Positions 11,280-23,423 are shown, counted from the stretch's first letter. The stretch: 64,000 bases of DNA from Excoecaria cochinchinensis (GCA_947683425.1 CANTUQ010000102.1:1287501-1351500); one strand, 5' to 3'. The notes: generated by a model not told the origin, from the letters alone. Numbers and translations: made by a program.

Positions 11280-12282
11280 TTTCCTGCAAAGCTATGTGCA
11301 TGGAAGTATATACAAAAAAATTGTATGCATGATATGAGATGTAGATGTTTGTAAAAATGGATGACTATGTCCTAGGTGGTCAAGGGTCCGCTAGGGATAC
11401 AGCTTGGCTGCTCCATCATGCCCCAAGGATCCATAAGTGCGCTGTCTTGGCTTCAGGGGCTCCGACCCAAAACCGGTTCTGACAGATTCGCTAGGCGTGC
11501 ATCTTTCCTCCGTCGACGATCATATATCCGAGGTTCGGACTCACATCCCTACCTCTGAAGTAATGCCGCCTTATCGCTCCGGGCATCGAAAGTCATTATT
11601 TTAAAGGTAATGCGTCTCTTGTGGATTTTCACACTAGCTTTTCTTAGCGGGAAATGCGTCATTTTGGATTTTCACATGACCCTGTGCGTTATTATTATTT
11701 TATTTTATTTTTTTTTCCTGGAATGGACCCAAACCAATCTAGCGGCTTTTATTTTATTTTATTTTTTATAGGACTGACTGCCTGTTCCCAGGTTTTCACC
11801 CTATCCCTCGGCCTAACTTTTGCTTAGAGCGCCAATTACGGTTTTCATCTCTAACGACCTTCTCTTTTTTTTTCTTTTTCATTTTTTTTTGAATTCTCAA
11901 ACAATAGTCATCAGATAGATCAATGATATATTGTTTAAAAAACAGAATTACAAGACCAATGAAAATGCAAACAGAATTCTTTTATTCATTGCAAAATTGT
12001 GTACAGTTCTATATGATTTCATCATGCATGATCTTCTTTTGACAAGAATTCAAAAGCACAAGACTACATCTAATCTCGGAATAGATCTTGTAAGCATCAA
12101 ACTCATGTTATCAATCGGCCCTCTCGGGTTTTCTCGATTGAACATTTTCTCTTGGCCTTTAATTTTTGCCCAGGATGCCTTTTTTCGGTTTTCACCCTGA
12201 CAGGGCGCCCAATTTTAGCAAGGCCGCCTTTTTTCGATTTTCGACCCGCGGGGCATTTATTCTCTTCTTTTTATTTTAGCCT
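11280..12282 (-). other. Conserved 3' non-coding block of D
   Basis: No coding frame is credible. It shares a chain of conserved words with A (22560-22830, 35041-35220), G (27700-27950, 28400-28570) and F (1-47): GTGGATTTTCACACTAGC, CCAGCGGCTTTT-like words, and repeated CGGTTTTCACCCTGAC-type words. The spacing differs between copies. Confidence 0.6.
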
Positions 12283-13624
12283 TTAGCCATGGAATCTTTT
12301 TAATCTGTCGACATTGACCGATTCTCTAAATTCATTCCCATCACTGTCTGCTAAAATTGCTGCTCCCTTTGTCAGTAACTTCTTCAGCACAAATGGACCT
12401 TCCTAGGTTGGTCTGAATTTTCCACGTATATCTGGTACTCCTGGTCTCATCATCTTAAAGACCAAATCCCCTTCTTTTAATGGGTGCTTCCGTACCTTCT
12501 TGCCAAAGGACCAAGCTAGCCTCTTCTGATAGACTTGATTGTGATAGTATGCTCGCAATCTGTCTTCATCCAACAGGTTCAACTGCAATAGTCGCTGCCG
12601 TGCCCATTCTGTCTCTGGAATCTCAGCTTCCATGACTACCCTCAAAGATCTCAGTTCGATTTCGATTGGCAAAATGGCTTTAGTTCCGTACACCAGAGAG
12701 AAAGGTGTTGTTCCCGTAGAGGTTCTGACTGTAGTTCTATAACCCTATAGTGCAAATGGTAGGTTTTCTGCCCAGTCTTTATAGGTCTGAACCATCTTGG
12801 CTAATAGTCTCTTAACATTCTTGTTTGCCGCTTCAACTGCGCCATTAGCCTGAGGTCGGTAAGGAGAAGACTTGTGATGCTAGATTCCATACTTTTGGAG
12901 CATCTGTTTAGTCTCTGCTAAGAATTGTACCCCATTATCAGACACAATGTGGTGCGGGAGGCCATATATGCATATCAAATTCCGCTCAATGAACTTAGCC
13001 ATGTCCCTAGCATCAACCTTTTTGAAAGATTCAGCTTCAACCCACTTAGTAAAGTAATTGATGGCGACCACAATAAATCTATGCCCATTAGAAGCTGTGG
13101 GACATATCTCGCCTATGATGTCTATTCCCCAAGCTGCGAATGGCCATGGAGATGTCAGACTATGTAGCTCTGAAACTGGCACATGCCTCAAATTCGCATA
13201 CTGTTGGCATAATTGGCATTGCTTGACATATTTTGAACAATCTGTGTCCATTGTGAGCCAATAAAATCCCTGGCGCATGATCTTCTTTGCTAAGGCCAGA
13301 CCATTCATGTGAGTTCCACAAACACCGGCAAGAATCTCTTCTATAACCCTTTCGGCTTCTTTCTCCACTAAACATCTCAACTGGATACCATCCGCTTGCC
13401 TCTTATACAAAGTTCCATCCACACTGATGAATTGAGAGGATAACTTTCTAATCATTCTTTGGTCTTTCTCAGTGGCTTCCTCTGGAAAGACTGACCTTAC
13501 TAAGTAGTTTTGAATATCATAATACCAAGGCTTCCCATCAGTGGCTTCAACATCCATTATCTGCTCAGATTCAAAACAAGGCTTTTTCGTACTAGAGATC
13601 AACACAGGTCTCATAGCAACCCCT
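12283..13624 (-). pseudogene. D integrase (zinc-binding domain, core, C-terminal domain), three stops
   Basis: Seen: one minus frame from 13624 to the natural-looking stop at 12283. Order: the zinc-binding region, with CGTH and CQLC present but the expected first His of the HHCC set reading Leu; the core with 'AAWGIDIIGE' (first catalytic Asp) and 'HHIVSDNGVQF' (second Asp); the 'RPQANGAVEA' region holding the Glu; and the C-terminal domain ending 'VDRLKRFHG'. In-frame stops at 12880, 12745 and 12403 break it; I see no frameshift. Role in a live copy: cuts the target and joins cDNA ends. It shares the frame with RT upstream, as in a pol polyprotein. A and G keep fragments of this gene. Confidence 0.9.
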
Positions 13625-14010
13625 ATTGGATTATCCCACATAGACACTAACGTCGCAAGAGCATCAGCTAACTGATTTTCATCCCTGGGAACAAAGTGAA
13701 AAGTGTAGGTCTCAAACTGGTTACTCAACATTTTCAAGTGCTTCACATAAGGCAACAACCTCTCTTCCTTGACTGACCATTCCTCTCTGATCTAATGAAT
13801 CACTAAAGATGAATCTCCGAAGACTTCGGCGGTCTTTGCCCCTAGAGCAAGCAATGCTTCCAATCCGAAGCTGCAAGCTTCATATTTTGCTTCATTATTG
13901 GTCGCTTTATAGCTCAACTTTTTGGCTAATGGTAGCTTTTCCCTATCCGGGGTCACAAGAATAATTCCTGCTCCTGCTCCCTTTCTGTTAACTGCCCCAT
14001 CAAAGAACAT
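13625..14010 (-). pseudogene. D second RNase H (archaeal-type), one stop
   Basis: Seen: starts 'MFFDGAVNRKGAGAGIILV' (catalytic Asp), then 'NNEAKYEA' (Glu), 'FGDSSLVI' (Asp) and 'ENQLADALA' (final Asp), giving the D-E-D-D set of an RNase H. One in-frame stop at 13792 falls after SLVIH; another at 14011 separates it from the first RNase H. Known: Tat elements carry this extra RNase H between the Ty3-type RNase H and integrase; it is their best protein hallmark. It degrades RNA in the RNA:DNA hybrid during cDNA synthesis. All four acidic residues are still visible, so decay here is by nonsense codons only. Confidence 0.88.
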
Positions 14011-15412
14011 CTACCACCCTTGTACTGTTATGGCCGCGACCTCTTCATCTGGGAAATTATATTCGAACTGGTCTCCCTCAGTAGGGTGTTCAGCCAAGAA
14101 TTCAGCCACAACTCTACCTTTAATGGTTTTCCTGGTAATGTACTCAATATCGAACTCCTACAATAGTAATAACCATCTTCCCATCTTTCCTAGTAGAGAG
14201 GGTGCCTGTTGAAGGTACCTAAGCGGGTTATGCTTAGCAACTGCTTGCACGCTGAAACAGTGAAAGTAGTGTCGCAACTTCTTAGAAGCCCAGATTACGG
14301 CTAAGCAAATCTTTTCCACTTTAACATATTTGGCTTCATATGGCAAGAATTTCTTGCTAAGGTAATAAACCGCAAACTCCACTCCAAATTCATCCTCCTG
14401 GGCCATCATAGCACCCACTGAGCTGTCCTCTATTGCTAAGTACAGGATTAGCGGCTTGGTACGACATGGTGGTCTTAAGATAGGTGGATTTAAAAGATAG
14501 TTCTTTATGGTATCAAAGGCCAGTTGGCAATCATCATTCCACACCACCGGTTGGTTCTTCCTAAGAAGCTTGAAGATGGGCTCACATACTGAAGCTAGCT
14601 TGGCGATAAACTGACCGATGTACTGAAGTTTTCCCAGGAAACTCCTAACCTCTTTCTCTTTTTGGGGCACTGGCATTTCTCTAATGGCCTTGACCTTATC
14701 AGGATCTACTTCTATTCCTCTTTGACTTACCACATGGCCCAATAGCTTGCCTGAGGTAACTCCGAAAATGCACTTCTTAGGGTTAAGACACAGGTTGTAC
14801 TTACTGATCCTTTGAAAGAACTTTTCTAGAGCTTCAAAGTGACCTTCTCTAGTGCCTGACTTAATCATCATGTCATCTACATATACCTCTACCTCCTTAT
14901 CAATCAAGTCATCCAGGATTCTTGTTGCCATTCTCTGATAAGTTGCACCCGCATTCTTTAAACCAAAAGGCATAACTCGGTAGGCAAATGTTCCCCATTC
15001 TGTGATGAAAGCTGTCTTGATTCGATCAATTATCTTATTAAGGATCTTATTATAACCTACATAACCATCCACGAAGCTATACATCATGCATGCAGTTGCA
15101 CTATCTACCAGTACATCTATGTGAGGCAGTGGAAAGTCATCTTTTGGATAGGCCTTGTTCAAGTCCCGATAATGCACACACACTCGGACCTTTCCATCCT
15201 TCTTAGCCACAGGAACTACATTAGCTAACCAAGTCGGGTACTGAACTTCCACTAGAAACTTAGCCTCAATCTGCCTATGGATCTCTTCTTTCACCTTTTA
15301 CGCCCATTCTGGCCTAAGTCTTCTGAGCTTTTGCTTGACAGGTTTAGACTCTGGGTAAGTTGGAATAGCATGTTCGGCGACCTCTCGATTGATCCCCGGC
15401 ATGTCCTCATAA
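14011..15412 (-). pseudogene. D reverse transcriptase with first RNase H, broken by stops
   Basis: Seen: longest open piece 14158-15294 (378 aa). It has 'KKDGKVRVCVHYRDLNKAYP' near residue 31, 'FPLPHID', 'YSFVDGYVGYNKI' (first catalytic Asp, about 76), 'MPFGLKNAGATYQR', and the catalytic box YVDD at about 138-141. The connection region 'VRSFLGKLQYIGQFI' and Ty3-type RNase H wording ('EDEFGVEFAVYYLSKKF', 'ICLAVIWASKKLRHYF') follow. Stops lie at 15298, 14158 and 14011. RT copies the element RNA into cDNA. A and G keep only a small, partly inverted piece of this domain. Confidence 0.93.
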
Positions 15413-15414
15413 GT

Positions 15415-17339
15415 CTAGGCAAAGACCTTTTCATATTTTCTTAAAATTCTCTCAAATTTTATTCTCTCCTCAGGAGTAATATCTGATGCTATCAAAATCT
15501 CCTTTGGGTTTTCCAAAGTTCCAAGATTAAATGCAGTTATGCTAGTTGAATTAATATAAAAAATAAATGCATCATGTTTATGATCATGAGAAATGAAATC
15601 ATCAGAAAGATCACACAAATAAGCAAAGTTGTTCATATTATTAATATAATCAGAAACATTAACATTATCTTCATAAAAAAGTTCTGGCATAAACAAACTA
15701 TCTAAATGATTATGGTCTTCATCTTCTGTTGATGCTGATGTTGTCGTAGACTGTGCTTTGGCCTCTTGGCTTGATGAAGGCTTTTCAGCTATCTCCGGTG
15801 AAATTCTCAGATCTTCCATCTTTAAATCTGGCTCTACCATCTTCTCTTTCCCTTTCAATCGGGTGGCTAACAGCTTCTCAGTAACGATCTCCTCGAGTTC
15901 TTCTCTATCCCAAATACTGCACTGTGTCATAATCTCCTCATCCCAGAAATCCTCTGCAGATTTGATTACTCTAACATCCCAGTCAAAGACATCACTAAAG
16001 ATTTCAAATCCTGGAACAACCTTTCCATTCACCCATTGAAGCTCTTCTTCTCCGGTATAAGCACATACTGAGGATGTAGGAACAAAAGTTTTCGAAATAT
16101 GGGGAATCTTTTCCGACTTCTTCTTCTCACTACGTTCACCTTTATACCCCAAACCCTTTCGATCTTTCTGGCCTCGAGTTGTGATAGCAGATTGTAGCCC
16201 TTTTAAGTTCTTCCCCAAACCAGCTCCTGGGAGAAAGTGCATCTTTTTCATCATATTCACCATCTGAGGGGTACCCGCTGAACTTTGCTCTTCTCCTATC
16301 ATGGACACATGAAAGCCACTAAATGGCTGGTTAGAAATCCCCAAAGTAGACACCTGATTTTCTCTTGCCGCCCTAATAGTTACCACCTCTCCTTCGTGTG
16401 GTATCTTAATCATCTGGTGTAGGGTAGATGGCACTCCTCCTAATTTATGGAACCACGGCCTTCCAAGTAGGACTGAAAAATTGGCTGGGATAGGCAAAAC
16501 CACAAAATTTGCTTCCGTCTCAATAGGTCTCGTCTTAACCAGAGCCCTAAATGTTCTCGAGGCTTGTCTTCTAGAATTATCATAAGCTGTGATGGTCAAA
16601 TCAGACTTGCTAAGCTTGCTTTCATCTAACCCAAAAGGCTGAAGTGCCACCAGAGGGCAAACATTTATAGATGATCCGTCATCCACCATGACACAAGCGG
16701 TGTGCTTACCATCAATTTGTGCCTTGATGTACAGCGGTTGGTTGTGATTGCGGCCCTCAGTTGGCAGGTCTGCATCAGAATAAACCAATCTCTCCCCTGA
16801 TCCCCCTTCTACCATCTCTAGCAGTTCGGATGGAGAAATTGTAGTGGCCACGGTAGACTCAATTAAAGCCTCAACCAACTTTGTCTGTGTGAAGGAGACT
16901 GTCTTAAAAGGTCCCATATGGATATCTGAGCCGTTGTCTTCTTCAACTGCTTCACTATTTGATTCTCTTCTGGCTCTCTCTCTGCTGGTGTTTACGCTGG
17001 TTCTTGTGACCTCTCTACCTCTGGGACCACTCTACCACTCCTCGTCATAGCCTTTACTTCTTTCCCTTCTCTATCTGATTCCCATAAGTCTACAGACTTT
17101 TCTTCTTTCTCCTCATCTTCGTCTTCTTCGCCACTATCACTGGTGGACCAACAATCTATTGCCCCCATGGACATCCTTTCTTCATTAACTCGATGGCGAG
17201 TAACAGCAACATATTCATTCCCATACAGATCCTGCAAGACATACCATTCGGGTAAACTTGATCCAATCATGAAAACGGGTGGTTGCACAGCATTATAATT
17301 GGATTTCTTCTTACTCTCTCTCCGTTCTGGGTCAGTGAT
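15415..17339 (-). pseudogene. D protease with G-patch domain and upstream linker
   Basis: Seen: the 500-aa open piece 15415-16917 holds an aspartic protease centre 'ACVMVDDGSSINVCPL' (about residues 75-89; D-D-G where many families have D-S/T-G) and 'FSVLLGRPWFHKLGG' downstream. A glycine-rich G-patch ('FLPGAGLGKNLKG', about 228-240) and a long acidic tail follow. The linker piece 16992-17288 is upstream in another frame; the frames meet by a frameshift near 16890, and there is a stop at 16992. Known: Tat/Ogre-type elements carry a G-patch next to the protease. Role: cleavage of the Gag-Pol precursor. The stop at 15415 separates it from RT in the same frame. Confidence 0.88.
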
Positions 17340-18820
17340 TTATTTGCTATCAATTAGAACTTGAATCTGGTGCCTCAGCGTCACACAGTTATCTGTTAGG
17401 TGTCTGGTATGCTGGTGATAAGCACAATATTCATTCTCTTTATGCCCCGACTGTCCTTGGTTCTTAGCTGGCCTAGGTGGTAGGGGCTGCAGCTTCCCCT
17501 CTTTCATCAATCTTTTTAACACCCATGATAAAGGCCAGCCCAAATTCGAGAAGTATCTCTGACTCATGCCCATCGCCGACACCTCAGCTGTCTTCCCACT
17601 TCGATTTCCACTACTGGAGCTCGTTGGCCTAGTTTCCCCCTGATTAGCATAAACCCTCTTGGCATAAGCTTCACTATTGGCCTTTCTCAAAAGACACTCT
17701 CCCTCAGCCTCAATACCAATGTCCTTCAATGACTCCCAGTCTCTTAATCCCTTCATCTTCAATCCATCTCTTAAATACGGGCTCGCATTTTTGATGAATA
17801 GCCGAATCTGATCTTGAGTATCTAGTTTGTGCTTCATCTCCATAACTCAATTTCTCCAATGACTGAGGTACTCATGAAAAGACTCCCCCGCCTTTTGCTG
17901 CAATAGCTCTAAATACTTCAGAGTTACCTCCATTCTCGTGCTACAATCGTACTGTCTGAGGAACTCTTCTGTCAACAAATCCCAATCCTCCTTTGTCCTT
18001 CGATCTAGCCCATGGTACCAATCCACTGCCGGGCCGGTTAAGCTCAGACAAAAATACTCAATCTTTTGTCTCTTAGTTAAAGTAGTACCCTTAATCACCA
18101 ACGAGTACTGCTTTATGTGTGCGGTGGGATCAGAAGTGCCATCGAATTTAGAAATATCAGGCATTTTGAAGTTCTGAGGTATTAGATCATCACTATCCAG
18201 TTCTCGATCCTTGGGATTCATCCCTCCTCCTACCTTCAACATTCTTGTCATAGCTTCAAATTTTTCCTCCACATTGCATCTTCCAACTTGGGCGATTTTT
18301 CCTTCACTACCGTTTGTTCTTCCTGCTCATCCCATAGGTCAACCACAGATTTCGGGCCTTCCCTCTGTATAACAGGCGCTGGTGCCCTTGGCTCAACCAC
18401 AGGTGGGTCAATTGCAGCCGGGGGATCCTCTCTGGTAACCCCTTGTTCTTCTTGCTCCCTAGCTGGAGCAGCAGCCTGTTGCCCAGCCAGTAGGGCTAAG
18501 GTAGTGGCAAGGTTGCCCATCATCGCCATCATACGGGCCTCAAATTCCTCCATTCTCTTCCCTACTTCCTCGACAATCATTGCCCTAGTTCCATTAGAGC
18601 CACTCGCTGGGTTAGATATACTTGCTTTAGCTAATGACTCAGAAGACAAAATCTCACTAACCTCTGAAAAGGAATCCGAACTCTGATCTAAAACCAACTC
18701 TGATAATCCCAAAAGTGAAACCTTTTTCAATCGACCGTTGGGACCTCTAAACCACCTGCATGAATCTATGATGGTTGCAAAATATACCTCTGTTAGGATG
18801 ATGCATGACTTGAAGTGCAA
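17340..18820 (-). pseudogene. D gag (N-terminal, capsid-like core, zinc-binding region)
   Basis: Seen: an N-terminal piece (18248-18820) with a Pro/Glu-rich region and a probable coiled coil ('VGKRMEEFEARMMAMMGNLATTLALL'). After a frameshift near 18260-18275 comes the conserved core 'MPDISKFDGTSDPTAHI...FCLSLTGPAVDWYHGL' (about 17990-18170). After an in-frame TGA at 17847 comes the rest, with 'WVLKRLMKEGKLQPLP' and the knuckle CAYHQHTRHLTDNC, a CX2HX4HX4C variant. It ends at TAA 17340, where A has a Gln codon in the matching place, so that stop is probably a C-to-T change. The exact start is uncertain; D reads openly upstream of 18820 only in part. Gag forms the particle and packages RNA. Confidence 0.88.
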
Positions 18821-19538
18821 GCATAGTCATACTGGTGCAGCATAGACAAACACATGTAAGCATATAGATTCTTCCTACCTTATTTCTCCCACACATGGGG
18901 TCGTACAATCTCTCTTCTAGGTGGGCTTTACCCAAGGGTTAATAGGGAACCCATTGGACACATATAATGCACGGTAAAAATCGGCAGCATAACAACTCTT
19001 GCCTAATGTACACTCGTATGGATGTTTGGCCATTATATATTTAAACAATTCAACTAAATTAAAATGGGCCCACCGGGGCATGAAAGCCTTTGATGAAGAC
19101 CATTTAATTTAATTGATTTTATCCAATATATGATGGCCCAAATAGCAAGCATGATATTATGGTACATTTCACCTAGTGGAAGTATCTATTGCCATTACAT
19201 GGGCTTTGGTCCAAGGTGGTGTTGCTTTAGGGCTACCCAAGCATGGTCCCTGCCAACGGGTCTAGCTCATCACGAGCATAACGACCGATCGGGTCTCCAT
19301 TTGATATACCATAAATGGTACAAGGCTTGGGTTGGTGATTATCCCGAACACTTCCCTACAATAAGTGAAAATAGGGTCGTGCTTTAGGAACGCACCGGGG
19401 TAAAATAGGGACCAACTAGCATAATTCTAAGGCTCTAATGGATGCAATGCAATTTCGATAAGAAATAGAATTTTTGATTCTTAATAACTCATTTATAATT
19501 TTAACTTAAGTCACTTTCGAAGTGGAGTTTCGATCATT
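18821..19538 (-). other. 5' leader of D
   Basis: Non-coding sequence between primer site and gag, with blocks that recur in G (31310-32107), I (39119-39700) and A (44100-45090), such as ATCTATTGCCATTACATG and AACGACCGATCGGGTC. Conservation in both autonomous and non-autonomous copies suggests cis signals, for instance packaging; this is inference. Confidence 0.7.
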
Positions 19539-19554
19539 CCCAGTGGAGTCGCCA
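19539..19554 (-). promoter_or_regulatory. Primer-binding site of D (tRNA-Arg type)
   Basis: Sense strand TGGCGACTCCACTGGG, just inside the 5' LTR end. It is complementary to a 3' end reading ...CAGTGGAGTCGCCA, matching plant tRNA-Arg (ACG) as I recall it, apart from one base. Known: tRNA-Arg priming is described for Ogre-like elements. Confidence 0.75.
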
Positions 19555-19555
19555 T

Positions 19556-21321
19556 TGTGACGCGCGCCGGAACCAGCAAGGCCATCATTGAGCCCGCCTT
19601 TTGGGGCTCGAGTGATTGGTTCGCGTCTTTTATGATCTTGGGCATCATGAGTCATTTTGGATGCCTCATTTCCAATAGAACATTGGAAAGGATCATCTAG
19701 ACCCACAATGCCTTTAGGCACCTTTTGAGGTATTTTGGAGTCGCCACCCAATTTATAAGAAACTAGGAGAGGTCTCTAACCTCTATTGGTCTAAACCAGA
19801 GAAGGTGTTCGAAACTTCACTCTTATTAATGACTTAAATTTTATAAATGAGTTGTTAAGAAATCCAAATTCCATCTCTCATCTCACGCGATAATGTAATA
19901 AATTAAAGCGCATTCAGTCACATTAAAAGCGATAAATAAAGCGGCAAATAAATAAATTATCAAATAGAAAATGGGACAGAACAATCCCCCAATATAAATA
20001 ACAGAAATAAATAAAGGAAAATGGGACAGAACAATCCCCCAAATAAAAATATAAATAAATAAAATAAGTAAATAAATAAACACATAAAAAATTTAAGATG
20101 CAACATACATAAATCGGGTCATGAATTAAATTTTAGGAACATTGGTTCCTTTTATTAAAAAATTGGAGGACTATTTTTAGGGCATTGATTGGGAAAAAAA
20201 ATCGGGATGAGTGATCCCATTTTATGAAAATTTAGTTCTCCATTTGAAAGTGTGATTTTTATTGGCTAAAATAGGACATTGGTCCAATTTGTTAATAAAA
20301 ATCCCAAATTATTAATTATCTAAAAGACGTTATTTTCTATAATGCAGATAATTAAAACATATATTTTACGTACAAAATAATAATAACATAATAAAAAGAA
20401 ATAAAATAATTAATATGCAAACCCTAAGTTTGGATGGTCTCTAATTCCCCTGGTTGCTGAGACCCAAGCGCGCGTGTAACTCGCACAATTCCTCAGATAT
20501 TTAATCTTTGATATGCAAATGAAGCTTCTGATTTCCTCGTTGCTTTTCTTGAAAATGAAGTTAAAACCAAGATTTGAAAACCTCCAGCAAGAACGTCAAA
20601 GAAAAAGAAACAAGATGATGAACTTTCTCACGCTAAACTCCTTCCTTTTTCACTCAAAACAAATTCACAATCCTCCAACTCAAGAATTGGTTTCCTGAGC
20701 TTAAAAGACAAACTGAGAATGCCTATTAAGAAAACAAGAATTATTTTCTTGCTCTCAAAGTTTTTTTTTCTGTGCTTTTTTTTTCTCTCTCTGTGTTCTC
20801 CCTTTCTTTTTCTTTTTTTTCGTTCCTCTCCCCTCCTCTCTCTTTTTTCAACTCTTTAAATGTTATTTGACAAATTCGCTCACTTCCTTACCAAATCCAT
20901 CATAAAACTCCATTTTCAAACCAAATCTGCGAAAAACATGGAGAAAAGACGTTGAAGAGGAAGAACGAACGTGAGGCAGGTGAGAGCTCTCCTCTCCTGT
21001 GAGTTGGGCCTCACGTGGTGAGGCAGCATCTCACCAAAGTGAGATGGGCCTCACAAACGTGAGGCTCCATCTCACATGGGTGAGATGGGCCTCACCCACA
21101 GGCCCCTAAAACCTAATCCATCTCCTATTTCTCTTTTTTTCTTTTTCTTTTTTTTTTTTAAATAAAAATAAAGAAAGAAAAATATTTTTAGAATACGGGA
21201 AACGGAAAAAATATTTTTTTCGAGGAAACCATCACTTCCATTTGTCTATTGGCTGTGACCAGGTATCACTCTCATCATCGGGTAACTTCGGTCTGGACTG
21301 CCTCAGGACCCGGTGTCTACA
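19556..21321 (-). repeat. 5' LTR of D (1766 bp)
   Basis: Same ends as 8954-10736 and near-identical by eye, with one 48-bp unit fewer. Followed by the target duplication CTGAG (21322-21326). Confidence 0.93.
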
Positions 21322-21326
21322 CTGAG

Positions 21327-23423
21327 GCTGTCTCCTTCTTGCTGCCACGAGAATGAAATCATCTCTTTGAGTCACCATCTAAACTGTGGAGCGATTATCA
21401 TCCTTCTGGGCTGCTATAAAGTTACAAAGGACGAAAATTACTCTCCTGAGCTGCACCGAGCTTGCTCCAAGCTTACAAAGTGCGGATGCCATCCTCAAAT
21501 GATGATGTGCCGAGTTTGCTCCAGACTGACGAAATGCGAGGAGTGTCCTCCTCAAAAGACCGCACCGAGTCTGCTCCAGACTACTAAAAGCGTAGGTGCC
21601 ATCCGCGAATAGCGATGCGCCGAGTCACTGACAAGACTATAAAACACAGGAAATGTCCTCCTCAGAGGACTACACCGAGTCTGCTACAGACTACTAAAAG
21701 TGCAGGTGCCATCCGCAGATAGCGATGCGCCGAGTCGCTGACAAGACTACAAAATGCAGGAACTGTCCTCCTCAGAGGACTGTACCGAGTCTGCTATAGA
21801 CTACTAAAAGTGCTGGTGCCATCCGCAGATAGCGATGCGTCGAGTCGCTGACAAGACTACAAAATACAAAAAACTATCCTCCTCAGAGGACTGTACCGAG
21901 TCTGCTCAAGACTACTAAAAGTGCAGGTGCCATCCACAGATAGCGATACGCCGAGTCACTAATAAGACTGCAAAATGCAGGAAATGTCCTCCTCAGAGGA
22001 CTGCACCGAGTCTGCTACAGACTACTAAAAGTGCAGGTGCCATCCACATATAGCGATGCGCCGAGTCACTGACAAGACTACAAAAAGCAGGAAATGTCCT
22101 CCTCAGAGGAATGAAAAGAAAGAACTTGAGTAGACTTCATCTTGCTCGGGTGAATGTTAATGTTGAGTGCGTGACCTTCATTTGGACCTTTCCTGTAAAG
22201 TTGTGTGCACAGGGAAATATACAATAGATTGTGCATGCAAGTGTAAATGGCCATATGCAGATGTTTGCTAAAGAATGGTATAAAATGCATGCAAAAATGG
22301 ATAGACCATGTCCTGAGTGGTTTAGGATCCATTGAGGATATGGCTTGGCCGCTCCACCATGCCCCCTGAGGAACTAGAAATGGCATCTTGGCTTAAGGAC
22401 TTTGACCCATAAACTTTTCAAAGAGAACTGTCAGGTGTGCATCTTTGCCCCCCGGTCAATGAGCATATGCCCAGGACTCTGACTCATATTTTGAATTATG
22501 CCTTATCTGGCTGAAGGGAATTCATCCAAAGTAATGCCACCTAATCGCTCCAGGCATCGGAAGTCATTGTTTTAAAGGTAGTGCGTCCCTTGTGGATTTT
22601 CACACTAGCTTTTCTTTGTGGGAAATGCGTCCCCTTAGGGATTTTCACATAACCCTGTACCTAACGTTTGCTTGGAATGGACCCAACCCAATCCAGCGGC
22701 TTTTATTTTTTCATTTTTTTGTAGGGCAGACTGCCTGTTTTCAGGTTTTCACCCTGCCCTTTGGCCTAACTTTTGCTTAGAGAGCCAGTCACGGTTTTCA
22801 AGTCTAACGGCCTTCTTTTTTTTTGTTTTTTTTTTAAAATCTAAAAAGGCTACAAGAGAAGTGAAGGCTATTATCAGAACCTCCCTTAAGGATGACCAGC
22901 ACAATTTGCTTAGACATCTTCTGACGAAAAACAATTAGAGAATAGTTTAGATGGAATTCAAGATGCTGTGAGGCCCCACCCATTCTTTCCAGATGGCATC
23001 TTATCTTCGACTTTTACCTCCAAGTACCATGGCCTCTGGACCCAACCGACTGTGAAGTCTGTTATACAACTAATCGAAGGATGCCCCCATGGATCTAGAA
23101 AACTAGTGCATGCAAGATACGGGTGCCCAGTCCAGCGATTGATAATAGGACCCATTAGCTTAAGCGCCTCGCCGGCAAGAGCAGAGCATAGTTATTTAGA
23201 TTAGATGCATTCAATAATGAATGATGCTTTTCTTTTTATAAAAGAACTAGAAGATAATGAACACATGAGTTTAATTGACTTTGTTTCATCTCTTTTTCTT
23301 TTTTTTTGCAAAATTGTGTACATTTCAGCATGATTTCTCTATACATGATCATTAACTAACATAGATTCAAAATGCAAAATTACATTAAATCTCAAAATGG
23401 ATCTTGAAAGTATCAAAACTCCT
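21327..23423 (-). other. 3' non-coding region of A, up to the G insertion
   Basis: Continues A's interior after D. It holds the 110-bp array, then unique AT-poor sequence, then the conserved GTGGATTTTCACACTAGC block at about 22594. It ends at ACTCCT (the last five bases are the duplicated target) where G is inserted; A resumes at 35041. No gene is present. Confidence 0.75.
21540..22115 (-). repeat. 110-bp tandem repeat in the 3' non-coding region of A
   Basis: ACCGAGTCTGCTACAGACTAC starts at 21564, 21674, 21784, 21895 and 22005 (period 110-111). Each unit also carries GATAGCGATGCGCCGAGTC and GTCCTCCTCAGAGGAC, the latter a near-perfect palindrome. Shorter, more diverged units lie at about 21420-21540. 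Confidence 0.93.

Larger units (their letters stand above)
8954..21321 (-). mobile_element. Tat-lineage LTR element D, full gene set but decayed (12,368 bp)
   Basis: Seen: complete element with LTRs 8954-10736 and 19556-21321 and target duplication CTGAG at 8949-8953 and 21322-21326. From the primer site it holds a leader, gag, protease with G-patch, RT with the first RNase H, a second RNase H, integrase, a long 3' non-coding region with tandem repeats, and a polypurine tract. Known: the order RT - RNase H - second (archaeal-type) RNase H - integrase marks the Tat branch of plant Ty3/gypsy elements (Ogre, Retand and relatives). It serves here as the reference for the rearranged relatives A, G and I. 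It lies within A, 83 bp from A's left LTR. Confidence 0.95.

Noticed and set aside
19539..19560. tRNA gene fragment matching a tRNA-Arg 3' end
   Set aside because: Only the 16-17 bases of a primer-binding site are present, at the right place beside an LTR; no tRNA body.
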